This document shows, piece by piece, positions 56,596 to 64,000 of a DNA stretch of 64,000 nucleotides (positions are counted from its first letter, which is position 1; each line of letters opens with the position of its first letter). Source of the stretch: Sporosarcina obsidiansis (GTDB taxonomy: Bacteria > Bacillota > Bacilli > Bacillales_A > Planococcaceae); NCBI RefSeq assembly GCF_009651005.1, contig NZ_WHVW01000002.1, forward strand, positions 124,001 through 188,000, in the 5' to 3' direction. Made by a program: the position numbers and the translations under genes. Below the pieces are notes generated by a model that worked only from the letters and a program-made list of their open reading frames with translations, did not search any database and was not told where the DNA came from.

Positions 56596-56912
56596 CATCC
56601 TTTTGCGTCCAAATATCGAATAATTCTATCCATTTTCTCATCTAAAGTCGTCAGCTTATCTCTTATCAGATGTAGTGTCTCCATATTCTTTTTCGACTCA
56701 TTGGATTCGACTTTTTCAAACCTCCCATCTATACTTAGCGCTGACTTTTTAATGGCTTCTAGTTCTTGTTGGTTCACTTCCTTTACTTCATAAGTCGTAT
56801 TGTTAGCAACCACGTTTAGTTCTATTTGATCCAGTATTCCATCTATTTGTTCTACTTCAGGAAATAGTTTCTTCAATTCATTTTTTAATTGATCGTTGTC
56901 ACCTTTCGTCAC
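56592..56912 (-). CDS. 106-residue helical protein of unknown function
   Basis: Start taken at GTG 56912, behind AAAGGGTGG. The product is charged, with predicted long helices (QLKNELKKLFPEVEQIDGIL; LIRDKLTTLDEKMDRIIRYL) and ends in Cys. It lies 37 nt downstream of the coiled-coil gene on the same strand, so the two form an operon. No family recognised. Confidence 0.62.
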   Translation of the reverse strand: MTKGDNDQLKNELKKLFPEVEQIDGILDQIELNVVANNTTYEVKEVNQQELEAIKKSALSIDGRFEKVESNESKKNMETLHLIRDKLTTLDEKMDRIIRYLDAKGC

Positions 56913-56949
56913 ACTTACCACCCTTTCTTGCCACCTGATAATTATTTTG

Positions 56950-58332
56950 TTAAAAATCATCTATTCTTGGGTATTTACTAAATTTTTTGTTTACGTAATA
57001 TTTTTTATTATGCTTTGTATCCCCAAATATCTTCTTCCTTCTCAGAGAAGTTTTTTGAATTCCTTCATTTCTGCGGAAATCATTTTTCTGAAAACTCGAT
57101 TTTTCTGGTTCCTTTCCCTTCCTTTCCGATCTTTCAGTTTGATTAATAAGAGTACACTCTATTTGTTGATTATTATCTTCCTTCAGCGATCGTTCTTCCA
57201 ATTCAATCAGTACGACTTTCTTCTTTTTTATATGTTGAAATAAATCTGGATTTTCCTTTTTCAATTTATGAATTGTAGTTTTAGATTTCTGCACTTGCAC
57301 ATCATCCGCGTCTATTTTATTTCCCGCTGGCAACTTTTTAATTTTTTCTGCTGTTTGCTCTTCTACAAGTGCTCTAATTTGCCTTAAAACTCTCTCTGAA
57401 ATTACTTCTTTATTATCTATTCGATTTATATCATCTGTTTGCTTCTTTACTAGTTCTAAAACCTGTTCATTCTTTTGCTTTTGAGCTAGAATTTGTTCAT
57501 CTACCTTCTTCTCTATTTCTTCACTTCTACGTGCAGATTGTTCTAGTTGCTCCCTCAATACATCGTTTGATTTCTGAATGGAAATCATTTGATTAATCCA
57601 CTCTTGAGAGGATAACTGATTATTAATAAACTGTTGTTCTAATTTCTGGTTTTCCGTATCTAAATCCATCAGCTTTTGTTCTGTTATTTCATGCTTTCCA
57701 TGTAATTCTTTAAGTTCATTTAAGTGACACTTTAATTCAATCGAGAGAAAATGATCCACTTGTTTTTGAGTTTCCCCAAAAGTTTCCTCTTGAATTTCTA
57801 GTCGTTTAATAACATCTAGTTGACTTTCTGTTTGATCCAAGAATTGTTCGTTCAATTTCTTTTGCGCTGTAATTTGTTCATATACTTTCTTTTCTATTTG
57901 TTCACTTGTTAAGGCGTATTGTGTAAGCTGAACTATGATTTCATCGTTTGACTTCTGAATGGAATTTATTTGTTCGATCCATTTTTCTTCTGATAACTGT
58001 TTATTATTAAATTGTTGTCGTAATTTTCGATTTCCAGCTTCTAAATCTAAAAGCTTTTGTACGACATACTTATTTTTTCTATCAAAAAATTCTTTAAATT
58101 CTTTAAACTGTTGGTCCATTTCATCCTGATACTCATTTTGCCTATTTTTTTGTTGTTTACCTCTCATTTTCAGATCACCAATGGATTGGTAAAATGATTT
58201 ATTTATCTTTTGTTGCTCCTTCAATAGCTCGGATAAAGGATCGCTCCTAAAAAACTTCTGATTACTGTCTTTTATTTCTTCTTGATTTTTATACATATTT
58301 TTATGCTGATCGTTATTAATAAATAAACTCAT
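56950..58332 (-). CDS. 460-residue coiled-coil protein with internal duplication and basic tail
   Basis: No signal or membrane segment. Residues ~35-330 are almost continuous coiled coil. Residues 92-178 and 219-305 are an 87-residue repeat of each other (QKLLDLEAGNRKLRQQF versus QKLMDLDTENQKLEQQF; both contain INSIQKSND-type motifs). The last ~70 residues are basic and polar, ending KKFSKYPRIDDF. It looks structural. The ATG at 58332 has a short competing frame in front (see 58316-58339). A CATAAGCTA sigma-K-like -10 precedes it. Function unknown; a spore-layer or scaffold role is inference. Confidence 0.72.
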   Translation of the reverse strand: MSLFINNDQHKNMYKNQEEIKDSNQKFFRSDPLSELLKEQQKINKSFYQSIGDLKMRGKQQKNRQNEYQDEMDQQFKEFKEFFDRKNKYVVQKLLDLEAGNRKLRQQFNNKQLSEEKWIEQINSIQKSNDEIIVQLTQYALTSEQIEKKVYEQITAQKKLNEQFLDQTESQLDVIKRLEIQEETFGETQKQVDHFLSIELKCHLNELKELHGKHEITEQKLMDLDTENQKLEQQFINNQLSSQEWINQMISIQKSNDVLREQLEQSARRSEEIEKKVDEQILAQKQKNEQVLELVKKQTDDINRIDNKEVISERVLRQIRALVEEQTAEKIKKLPAGNKIDADDVQVQKSKTTIHKLKKENPDLFQHIKKKKVVLIELEERSLKEDNNQQIECTLINQTERSERKGKEPEKSSFQKNDFRRNEGIQKTSLRRKKIFGDTKHNKKYYVNKKFSKYPRIDDF

Positions 58333-58339
58333 CCTTCAT
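58316..58339 (-). CDS. Seven-codon leader frame overlapping the coiled-coil gene start
   Basis: The best-spaced ATG behind AAAGGAGGTG is at 58339 and encodes MKDEFIY followed by TAA, running across the ATG of the 460-residue gene 7 nt downstream. It may modulate or couple translation of the main gene, or mark a start-region mutation. Confidence 0.3.
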   Translation of the reverse strand: MKDEFIY

Positions 58340-58370
58340 GAGCACCTCCTTTTATTCTTCTTTACTTTAA

Positions 58371-58379
58371 TAGCTTATG
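58371..58379 (-). promoter_or_regulatory. Sigma-K-like -10 upstream of the coiled-coil gene
   Basis: CATAAGCTA on the minus strand matches CATANNNTA about 38 nt before the coding start. No clear -35 half. Confidence 0.3.
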
Positions 58380-58433
58380 CACTAGGTAAAAGTATAGCGA
58401 CAATTTTTAAGCCTGCTAAAACAGAACACAACG

Positions 58434-58473
58434 AAAAAGCCGTTGAAAATCTATTCCCAACGACTTTTAATGT
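58434..58473 (-). terminator. Terminator-like hairpin upstream of the coiled-coil gene
   Basis: AAAAGTCGTTG pairs with CAACGGCTTTTT on the minus strand. It isolates the coiled-coil operon from gerW transcription. Confidence 0.6.
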
Positions 58474-58617
58474 TCTTCCTCTTAAAATCAATGTTTAGTA
58501 GATAATTAGATATGCTACCATATTAATTGTATTCTTTATTACACTAGAACCCCCCTTCTTGTTTGTAGATTGGTCACTGCTTCACAGGCTTCGATTGATC
58601 GGGATATCATGTAAAGA

Positions 58618-58650
58618 GCTTTTCAATAGCACGCAGAACTAATGAAAAGC
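58618..58650 (-). terminator. Hairpin downstream of gerW
   Basis: GCTTTTCA/TGAAAAGC arms, about 30 nt after the gerW stop codon; T tract weak. Confidence 0.45.
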
Positions 58651-58679
58651 CTTATGATTTCTCTATCATGTATTCCAAA

Positions 58680-59048
58680 TCACTTTCCCTTACAAAGCGC
58701 CAACAACCCTAAAACACCACCAACCATCACAGTCAATTCGGTTAGTTTTTTCACATCCAAAGTAGACTCAAACTTCACTTGGTCAGGTGTGATAACATAT
58801 ACGCCAACGGGTCTAATAGTAAAAGCACCACCGCCACCTTCTCCTCCGCTCCCGTCACCACCGCCACCAACTGCGTATTTAACTTTTGCCACAGGAACTA
58901 CCTTTTGCAAACCAAGTTCAATCGGTTCCCCATATATGAGGGACACGTCTTTTTGGTTGGCGAACTTATTGAAAATCGTTTTAACAGGTGTTTCGATATA
59001 TTCGTTTTGCACTGCTTTCTTGTTCGGTTGATCTTGTCCATTATTCAT
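58680..59048 (-). CDS. gerW: GerW/YtfJ family sporulation protein
   Basis: Start at ATG 59048, seven nt after GGGAGG (upstream ATG 59054 is too close); 122 residues. The pattern IYGEPIELGLQKVVPVAKVKYAVG followed by a glycine-rich loop (GGGGDGSGGEGGGG) and RPVGVYVITPDQVKF is diagnostic of the Spore_YtfJ family. In B. subtilis YtfJ/GerW is made in the forespore and is needed for germination. A GAGTATC ... CATATATA pair upstream resembles a forespore (sigma-F/G) promoter, weakly. Confidence 0.88.
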   Translation of the reverse strand: MNNGQDQPNKKAVQNEYIETPVKTIFNKFANQKDVSLIYGEPIELGLQKVVPVAKVKYAVGGGGDGSGGEGGGGAFTIRPVGVYVITPDQVKFESTLDVKKLTELTVMVGGVLGLLALCKGK

Positions 59049-59179
59049 GTTCATTCCTCCCTTAACTTTACTCAATCGCTCTTGATCTAAAATCCCCTTC
59101 TATATATATGCAGCATTGGATCTAGATACTCATGTAAACAACCATCGCGTTTGTAAAGATTCATTTTTTGAAATGAAAA

Positions 59180-59221
59180 AGGCACCATGCATATACGCAT
59201 GATGCCTCAGCTTGTAGACAA
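59180..59221 (-). terminator. Hairpin, left copy of an inverted pair; terminator-like
   Basis: GGCACCATGC...GCATGATGCC stem. On the minus strand it is followed by TTTTTC, so it can terminate read-through from qox. Confidence 0.65.
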
Positions 59222-59358
59222 ACCCCAATAAAAGGTTCGTTCATTAACTTTAACTTTTTCATTGGTATTAGTCTCTAACAATTCTCAAAAAGGTAACAAT
59301 ACTCTCTTTTACGAACTAGAAATGGCCGATCCGCTTAAAAAACTAAAGAATTACGCTA

Positions 59359-59487
59359 GTTGATCGTAGTGGAAGGCGGCGACTCCGAGAGGATCAGCGT
59401 GAGACTTGAGACCCCGCAGGGAGCGAAGCGGACGAGGAGGCTCAAGCCACGCCCTCCGGAAAGCGTCCGTCTGGAACGTAGATCAAC
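59359..59487. repeat. Bacillaceae-type GC-rich intergenic repeat
   Basis: A 129-nt GC-rich block in AT-rich surroundings with short terminal inverted repeats GTTGATC/GATCAAC. Internal words such as GACTCCGAGAGG, GAGACCCCGCAGGGAGCGAAG and CGAGGAGGCTCAAG belong to a dispersed element seen many times per genome in Bacillus relatives. A short relative lies at 5455-5517. Confidence 0.65.
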
Positions 59488-59512
59488 GGTACCTTTCCCT
59501 CTTTCTTTTCCT

Positions 59513-59555
59513 TTGTCTACAGTCTGAGGCACCATGCATATGCGCATGATGCCTC
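59513..59555 (-). terminator. Hairpin after qoxD, right copy of the inverted pair
   Basis: GAGGCACCATGC/GCATGATGCCTC stem directly downstream of the qoxD stop. Probable operon terminator, although T-poor. Confidence 0.65.
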
Positions 59556-59563
59556 TCTTGTAT

Positions 59564-59854
59564 TCAAATCATTTGATAACCCCACATCATCGCAAACAAC
59601 GTACCAAAAATAGTAACCAGCCCTACAAATAATGCGTAACCAATATTGGTTAGAAGAACGGACTTGTTTTCATTTTCTCCTACATGCATAAAGAGAAATA
59701 ACTGTAATGCTGCTTGGATTAAGGCAGTGATTCCTAGTATCGTCATGCCCATACCAAATGATAGGTGAAACTTAACAACTACAAGCGCAATAAGTGAAAG
59801 GAGTAAGGAAGAAACAAAACCGATCACATGTGGAACCGGGAAAAGTTGTTTCAT
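59564..59854 (-). CDS. qoxD: Cytochrome aa3 quinol oxidase subunit IV
   Basis: A 96-residue protein with three membrane helices; HVIGFVSSLLLSLIALVVVK and the LFLFMHVGENEN segment are typical of QoxD/CyoD. Last gene of qoxABCD, 1 nt after qoxC. Confidence 0.92.
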   Translation of the reverse strand: MKQLFPVPHVIGFVSSLLLSLIALVVVKFHLSFGMGMTILGITALIQAALQLFLFMHVGENENKSVLLTNIGYALFVGLVTIFGTLFAMMWGYQMI

Positions 59855-59855
59855 G

Positions 59856-60452
59856 TTACATCATTCCTTTCAGATAGACGAAGCTGAAAATGAAGATCCA
59901 GACAACATCTAAGAAATGCCAATACAAAGAAAAGATAAATGATTTATTTGCCGTTTCGGGTGTTAAACCACGTTTTTTTACTTGCATCAAGATCGCACCG
60001 CCCCACAGTAAACCAAATGTCACGTGGGCACCATGTGTTCCGAGCAACGTAAATAACGCGGATAGGAATGCGCTTGTCTGCATGGTCGCGCCTTCATGTA
60101 CATAAGTAACAAATTCTGTAATTTCCACACCTAAGAACACAAGCCCAAAAAGGAGGGTAATTCCAAAGAAAGTCATCATCGCTTTTTTATTGCCAAGTCT
60201 CATGGCGTGAATGCCAAGTCCAATGGTAAAACTACTGGAAAGCAATACAATTGTCTCGATCATTACAGGAGTGAGTTCAAAAATATGACTACCAGCCGGA
60301 CCATTCCCCACGTTATTTTGCAACGTAAAGTAGACAGCGAATAGTGTAGAGAACAATACAATTTCCGCACCTAGAAAGATCCAGAACCCCAAGATTTTCA
60401 TCTTATTTTCCTCTGTACTATATTCAAGTGGCAAAGAGTGATCTATCTTCAT
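59856..60452 (-). CDS. qoxC: Cytochrome aa3 quinol oxidase subunit III
   Basis: A 198-residue protein with five helices; [36 protein letters not shown] and [18 protein letters not shown] are subunit III hallmarks. The start overlaps the qoxB stop (ATGA). Confidence 0.95.
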   Translation of the reverse strand: MKIDHSLPLEYSTEENKMKILGFWIFLGAEIVLFSTLFAVYFTLQNNVGNGPAGSHIFELTPVMIETIVLLSSSFTIGLGIHAMRLGNKKAMMTFFGITLLFGLVFLGVEITEFVTYVHEGATMQTSAFLSALFTLLGTHGAHVTFGLLWGGAILMQVKKRGLTPETANKSFIFSLYWHFLDVVWIFIFSFVYLKGMM

Positions 60453-62395
60453 TTTTTCTCACCTCTCAATGCATTTTCTGTCTGTTCAATTTCTTCAACA
60501 GAGATGTAATGTCCGTGATCTTGTTCGAATGTTCGATATGTCATCGTTCCTAAGATGAACAAGCCTGCAATGATCGCAGGAATCCACCAACTGAAGACCA
60601 TAAAGAAACCAAAGAAGAAGAATGCCACACCCATGATAAACGGTTGTCCATTATTGTTTGGCATATGAATCGGTTCATAGGAGCCTTCCTCAGTCAACGG
60701 TTTCCCCTCTTTTTTAGCGAACCAGAAGGCATCCAATTTATCGACAACTGGCGTCTTCGCAAAGTTGTACTCTGGAACAGGACTAGGCGTACTCCATTCC
60801 AATGACCGCGCATCCCAAGGATCACCTGTCACTTCGCGCGGCTGATATCTTGTACTCCAATAGATATTGTAGACAAGCAAGATGAAACCGATTGTTAAGC
60901 CGACAGCACCGACCATGGAAAGCATATTTAACGGACCGTAGCCTGTACTTTCAGAATAGGTATACATTCTGCGCGTCATCCCGTTTAATCCAAGAATGAA
61001 TAACGGGAAGAAAGTTACGTTGAATGAAATGGCGATAAACCAGAACGACCATTTACCCAGTTTTTCATTCAATTTAAAGCCGAATAGTTTAGGGAACCAA
61101 TAATGGAAGCCTGCAATAACGGCAAATACGGTACCCGGAATCAATACATAGTGGAAGTGAGCGACCAAGAACATCGTATTGTGATATTGATAGTCGGCAC
61201 TTGCCATCGCTAGCATGACCCCCGTCACCCCACCAATCGTAAAAATCGGAATGAACGCGAGCGAATAAAGCATTGGCGTGGTAAAGCTGATTTTTCCTCG
61301 CCGCAATGTGAAGAGCCAGTTAAATATTTTGACACCCGTAGGTATCGCGATCGCCATCGTCGTAATCGAGAAGACACTATTAACCATGACGCCATGTCCC
61401 ATTGTATAGAAGTGGTGAACCCATACTAAGAATGACAGTAATGAAATGGCGACCATACTATAGACCATTGATTTATAGCCATACAAGTTTTTTCGCGCAA
61501 ACGTAGCGATAATCTCGCTGTAAATACCAAATGCTGGCAAAATGACAATATAGACTTCCGGATGGCCCCATACCCAGAACAAGTTTGCCCATAGCATGTC
61601 CATCCCGCCATTTTGCATCGCAAAGAACTGTGTGCCAAATTGGCGGTCGAGCATCATCAGTGCAAGAGCAACTGTTAATACAGGGAAAGCGAAAATGATG
61701 ATGACACTCGTAATCAAGATGGACCACGTAAACATCGGCATTTTCATTAATTTCATACCAGGAGCACGCATTTTTAAAATTGTCACAAGGAAGTTAATCC
61801 CTGTCATGAGCGTTCCGATCCCTGCAATTTGCAAAGCCAGTGAGTAGTAGTTATTCCCGACAGTTGGACTGAATTCCAAACTAGCTAGCGGGAAATATGC
61901 AGACCAACCAGCGTCAGGTGATCCTCCAATAACGAAAGAAATATTCAACAGCATCGCTCCGAAAAAGAAGAGCCAGAAGCTGACCGCGTTTAAACGAGGA
62001 AACGCAACGTCTCGTGCTCCAATTTGAAGCGGAATGACAACGTTCATTAAACCAATAATGAATGGCATTGCCATAAAGAGAATCATGATGATCCCATGAG
62101 TAGTAAAAATTTCATTGTAATGCTGTCCGTCAAGTAACCCGTTATTCGGTACCGCTGTTTGTGCTCTCATTAAGAGGGCATCAACGCCACCACGGAACAA
62201 CATGAGTAAAGCTGCAATAATGTACATGACACCGATCTTTTTATGGTCAACCGTTGTCAGCCATTCACGCCACAGATATCCCCACTTTTTAAAGTACGTA
62301 AGGCCTACTGGTATTGCGATAGATACGAGTACAATGCTGACCATCGCTGCGTATATCATCGGCTCTCCGGTGACAAAAAATTCATCCCATTTCAT
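60449..62395 (-). CDS. qoxB: Cytochrome aa3 quinol oxidase subunit I
   Basis: A 648-residue heme-copper oxidase core. The heme a His is in [14 protein letters not shown], the CuB His/Tyr in [17 protein letters not shown], the [10 protein letters not shown] pair and the HFHYVLIPG heme ligands are all present. It pumps protons while reducing O2 with menaquinol electrons. Length and the C-terminal extension fit QoxB. Confidence 0.97.
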   Translation of the reverse strand: MKWDEFFVTGEPMIYAAMVSIVLVSIAIPVGLTYFKKWGYLWREWLTTVDHKKIGVMYIIAALLMLFRGGVDALLMRAQTAVPNNGLLDGQHYNEIFTTHGIIMILFMAMPFIIGLMNVVIPLQIGARDVAFPRLNAVSFWLFFFGAMLLNISFVIGGSPDAGWSAYFPLASLEFSPTVGNNYYSLALQIAGIGTLMTGINFLVTILKMRAPGMKLMKMPMFTWSILITSVIIIFAFPVLTVALALMMLDRQFGTQFFAMQNGGMDMLWANLFWVWGHPEVYIVILPAFGIYSEIIATFARKNLYGYKSMVYSMVAISLLSFLVWVHHFYTMGHGVMVNSVFSITTMAIAIPTGVKIFNWLFTLRRGKISFTTPMLYSLAFIPIFTIGGVTGVMLAMASADYQYHNTMFLVAHFHYVLIPGTVFAVIAGFHYWFPKLFGFKLNEKLGKWSFWFIAISFNVTFFPLFILGLNGMTRRMYTYSESTGYGPLNMLSMVGAVGLTIGFILLVYNIYWSTRYQPREVTGDPWDARSLEWSTPSPVPEYNFAKTPVVDKLDAFWFAKKEGKPLTEEGSYEPIHMPNNNGQPFIMGVAFFFFGFFMVFSWWIPAIIAGLFILGTMTYRTFEQDHGHYISVEEIEQTENALRGEKK

Positions 62396-62428
62396 AGATG
62401 TTGACTCCTTTCGAGGTTAGGGTTGAAA

Positions 62429-63334
62429 CTAGTTGTGTTGATGTTCACCGTGCATATCTGATTCAGTTTCATGCGTCATATCCATATCATCTCCGTGATG
62501 ATGACCAGCATTCTCGCCTTCAGGAGCTGGACTAAACTCTAAGTGTGTGGATGTATAAGTTTTACGGCCCAATACACCTGGTTCAAGTAATTGATTGAAC
62601 TCTTCTTCTGTTAACTTAGGTGCCGTGTCTTTCACATCTTGCACCCACTCATCATATTGTTTTGCAGTTAACACTTGTGCTTCAAACTCCATATGTGCGA
62701 AGTCTTTCCCGCTGAAGTTAGAGTTTTTCCCCATATAAGATCCTGGAGTATCCGCTGCAAGATGAATAGTTGTCACCATATCACTCATCGCATATTTTTG
62801 ACCAGCTAGCTGAGGGATCCAGAAACTTGAGATAGGACCATACGAATAAAGCTTGAATTCTATAGGTCGATCTTCTGGGAAATTGACGTAATTCACTGTC
62901 TCTATGCCTTCTTCAGGATAACTAAAATGCCATTTCCAGTTGGAAGATGAAGCATAGATAATAAGTGGCTCTTCATTTGCATAGGCTTTCGGTGTACTTT
63001 CTACTTCTAATGTGGATCGTACCGTCACGACTGACAAGATCACTACAATAATTACCGGAATTGTAATCCACGTTATTTCAAGCCATTTGCTACCTTCTTC
63101 ATGTGGCGGCTCGTAATCATCCGCTAATTTGGATGCTCGGTACTTCACTAACATAAAAGCAAAAAGGACATAAACGACGAATAGAATCGCTGCCATCATT
63201 AAGATAGAAAAGAGAATCGTATCTGAAATCGTTTTAGCCTGCGGTCCTTTAGGGTCAAAAATGAGCAACGGATTATCGCAACCGGATAAAATCATAAGTA
63301 GAAAACTCGAAATCAATAACCATTTCTTCTTCAA
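62429..63334 (-). CDS. qoxA: Cytochrome aa3 quinol oxidase subunit II
   Basis: A 301-residue lipoprotein (lipobox LSGC at ~16-19) with two helices and an external cupredoxin domain (SSSNWKWHFSYPEEGI). It lacks the CuA cysteine and histidine ligands, so it is a quinol, not cytochrome c, oxidase. The tail is His/Met-rich (GHHHGDDMDMTHETESDMHG), longer than usual and perhaps metal-binding. First gene of the operon; GGGGAG precedes the start. Confidence 0.95.
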   Translation of the reverse strand: MKKKWLLISSFLLMILSGCDNPLLIFDPKGPQAKTISDTILFSILMMAAILFVVYVLFAFMLVKYRASKLADDYEPPHEEGSKWLEITWITIPVIIVVILSVVTVRSTLEVESTPKAYANEEPLIIYASSSNWKWHFSYPEEGIETVNYVNFPEDRPIEFKLYSYGPISSFWIPQLAGQKYAMSDMVTTIHLAADTPGSYMGKNSNFSGKDFAHMEFEAQVLTAKQYDEWVQDVKDTAPKLTEEEFNQLLEPGVLGRKTYTSTHLEFSPAPEGENAGHHHGDDMDMTHETESDMHGEHQHN

Positions 63335-63452
63335 TGGGTACTCCCCTCTTTCTCATATATTTAAAGAGTTCATACTTTATTAACTATTTTTAAATAGTAA
63401 ACAAAGTTAATGTTTATTACATTTAAAGTAAATGAACACTTTCGTGAAACCT

Positions 63453-63481
63453 ATATTATTCTCTTTTTAGATAAACGGCAA
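63453..63481 (-). promoter_or_regulatory. Sigma-A promoter of qoxABCD
   Basis: TTGCCG (63476-63481), exactly 17 nt, TAATAT (63453-63458) on the minus strand. The leader to qoxA is about 110 nt. Confidence 0.62.
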
Positions 63482-63496
63482 CAGTTAACAACCGTT
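63474..63496. promoter_or_regulatory. Palindrome over the qox -35 region
   Basis: AACGG and CCGTT arms around AACAGTTAACAA, centred on GTTAAC; position over the -35 suggests a repressor or redox-regulator site. Confidence 0.45.
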
Positions 63497-63664
63497 GTCA
63501 CAAAAGGTTCTTATATAGATTTTATATATTAGCAGGTTATAAAAATATTAGAATCCAAACCAGATAAAAGAAAAAATGGATTGTGAATTTATTGTGAAAA
63601 ACTATATTAAACAAATCTTGTCGCTTGACTTTTTTACAGAAAAAGTATTTAAATTCATAAAAAA

Positions 63665-63699
63665 AATCAGAAAGAACATGAAGTATGCTCTTTCTGATT
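63665..63699. terminator. Intrinsic terminator-like hairpin
   Basis: AATCAGAAAGA/TCTTTCTGATT perfect stem with A-rich and T-rich flanks. The gene it serves is probably outside the window to the right. Confidence 0.7.
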
Positions 63700-64000
63700 T
63701 TCCTCATTATTTCGCCATTTGAATAGTATACCGACATTCTCGCAACCCACAAATGAAAAAAGAGCTAATCCATAAACTCTATTTTCGCTAGACAGTTTTA
63801 CACCCAATTAAGCTAAAGATAATGGTGAGGCATATATCTATGAATACCATATTAGCGATGTGTAATTGATATTCCTAAATAACAATATTTTCTGTTTACT
63901 TTCTACTCACCTATGCTATGCTTACTTTTAGTACCTATTTATCATTTTACTAATTATACTTTGGATAGTTGTCGAAAATAGACATCAAGAATTTAAGCCT

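Larger units (their letters stand above)
58340..58679. other. 340-nt region between the coiled-coil gene and gerW
   Basis: Contains a hairpin AAAAGCCGTTG/CAACGACTTTT (58434-58473) with TTTTT on the minus strand and a GCTTTTCA/TGAAAAGC hairpin (58618-58650) downstream of gerW. Between them is a GGGGGG tract near 58552 resembling a ribosome binding site but with only a very short frame after it. No gene I can support. Confidence 0.45.
59049..59563. other. 515-nt intergenic region between gerW and qoxD
   Basis: No gene. Holds two hairpins that are inverted copies of each other (59180-59221 and 59513-59554) and the intergenic repeat 59359-59487 between them. Confidence 0.7.
63335..64000. other. 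666-nt region upstream of qoxA with promoter and operator-like palindrome, no gene
   Basis: Strongly AT-rich. Contains the qox promoter (63453-63481), a GTTAAC-centred palindrome over its -35, an ACTATTT/AAATAGT palindrome in the leader near 63384-63399, and a hairpin at 63665-63699. The 71-codon minus-strand frame at 63537-63752 lacks a binding site and is not supported. Confidence 0.6.

Noticed and set aside
55520..59100. Prophage or mobile island explanation for the unknown genes
   Set aside because: No integrase, phage structural genes, att-like repeats or tRNA target; a GerW sporulation gene sits inside the cluster.
59356..59547. 63-codon minus-strand frame
   Set aside because: It is the GC-rich intergenic repeat read in one frame.
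63537..63752. 71-codon minus-strand frame upstream of qoxA
   Set aside because: Low-complexity Phe/Lys-rich translation of AT-rich DNA, no binding site, and it covers a terminator hairpin.

Overview
The window looks like chromosomal DNA of a low-GC, spore-forming member of the Bacillales. It is most consistent with Planococcaceae such as Sporosarcina, but this is inferred from gene content and order, not from a marker gene. Support comes from the B. subtilis ytp/yto/ytn/ytm/ytg/ytf/ytq order around leuS, a T-box in front of leuS, a GerW (YtfJ)-type sporulation protein, a YlxY-type deacetylase homologue, a qox aa3 quinol oxidase operon and strong AGGAGG ribosome binding sites. I see no rRNA, tRNA, CRISPR array, prophage or intact insertion sequence.

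Layout. 0.2-16.9 kb is conserved core: ytpR-ytpQ, a lipoprotein, a DUF84 NTPase, an M42 peptidase, ytnP lactonase, trmB, a NERD-like protein, D-amino acid transaminase, a DeoR-type small regulator, an RsuA-type pseudouridine synthase, a MurJ-like flippase (YtgP), a YtfP flavoprotein, leuS with its T-box, and ytqA-ytqB. 16.9-25.3 kb holds a benzil-reductase-like SDR with a 48-residue membrane protein not previously delimited, then a conserved set of acetate-type symporter (ActP), DUF485 protein, CBS/DUF294 protein and DnaQ-like exonuclease, a GntR regulator, and BrnQ. 25.5-31.5 kb has sbcDC, a SAM hydroxide adenosyltransferase and a sirtuin. 31.6-38.5 kb is sulfur and transport: an Ssu/Tau-type ABC operon, cysteine synthase with a CymR-like operator, two MFS exporters and a thioesterase. 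38.6-45.3 kb has PepF, an HxlR regulator/LLM oxidoreductase pair divergent from a nitroreductase across a paired-palindrome operator, and a large DUF2339 membrane protein.

46.4-48.9 kb is an ECF sigma factor - PadR - HAAS/FtsW-type operon with a recognisable autoregulatory ECF promoter. 49-55.5 kb holds a flavin disulfide reductase, a YlxY-like deacetylase with a probable CTG start, a cupin, and a YndJ/DUF4166/SRPBCC-DoxX operon whose last-named gene is frameshifted in a T9 tract. 55.7-59.05 kb is the least explained stretch: an 11-cysteine protein with faint spore-crust (CotY/CotZ) character, a 106-residue helical protein, a 460-residue coiled-coil protein with an internal 87-residue duplication, and GerW. 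Several have sigma-K-like -10 sequences. I regard this as the best candidate for an undescribed spore-surface system. 59.05-59.56 kb has two hairpins that are inverted copies of each other enclosing a Bacillaceae-type intergenic repeat; an internally deleted relative lies at 5.46 kb. 59.6-63.3 kb is qoxABCD, and the last 0.67 kb has no gene.
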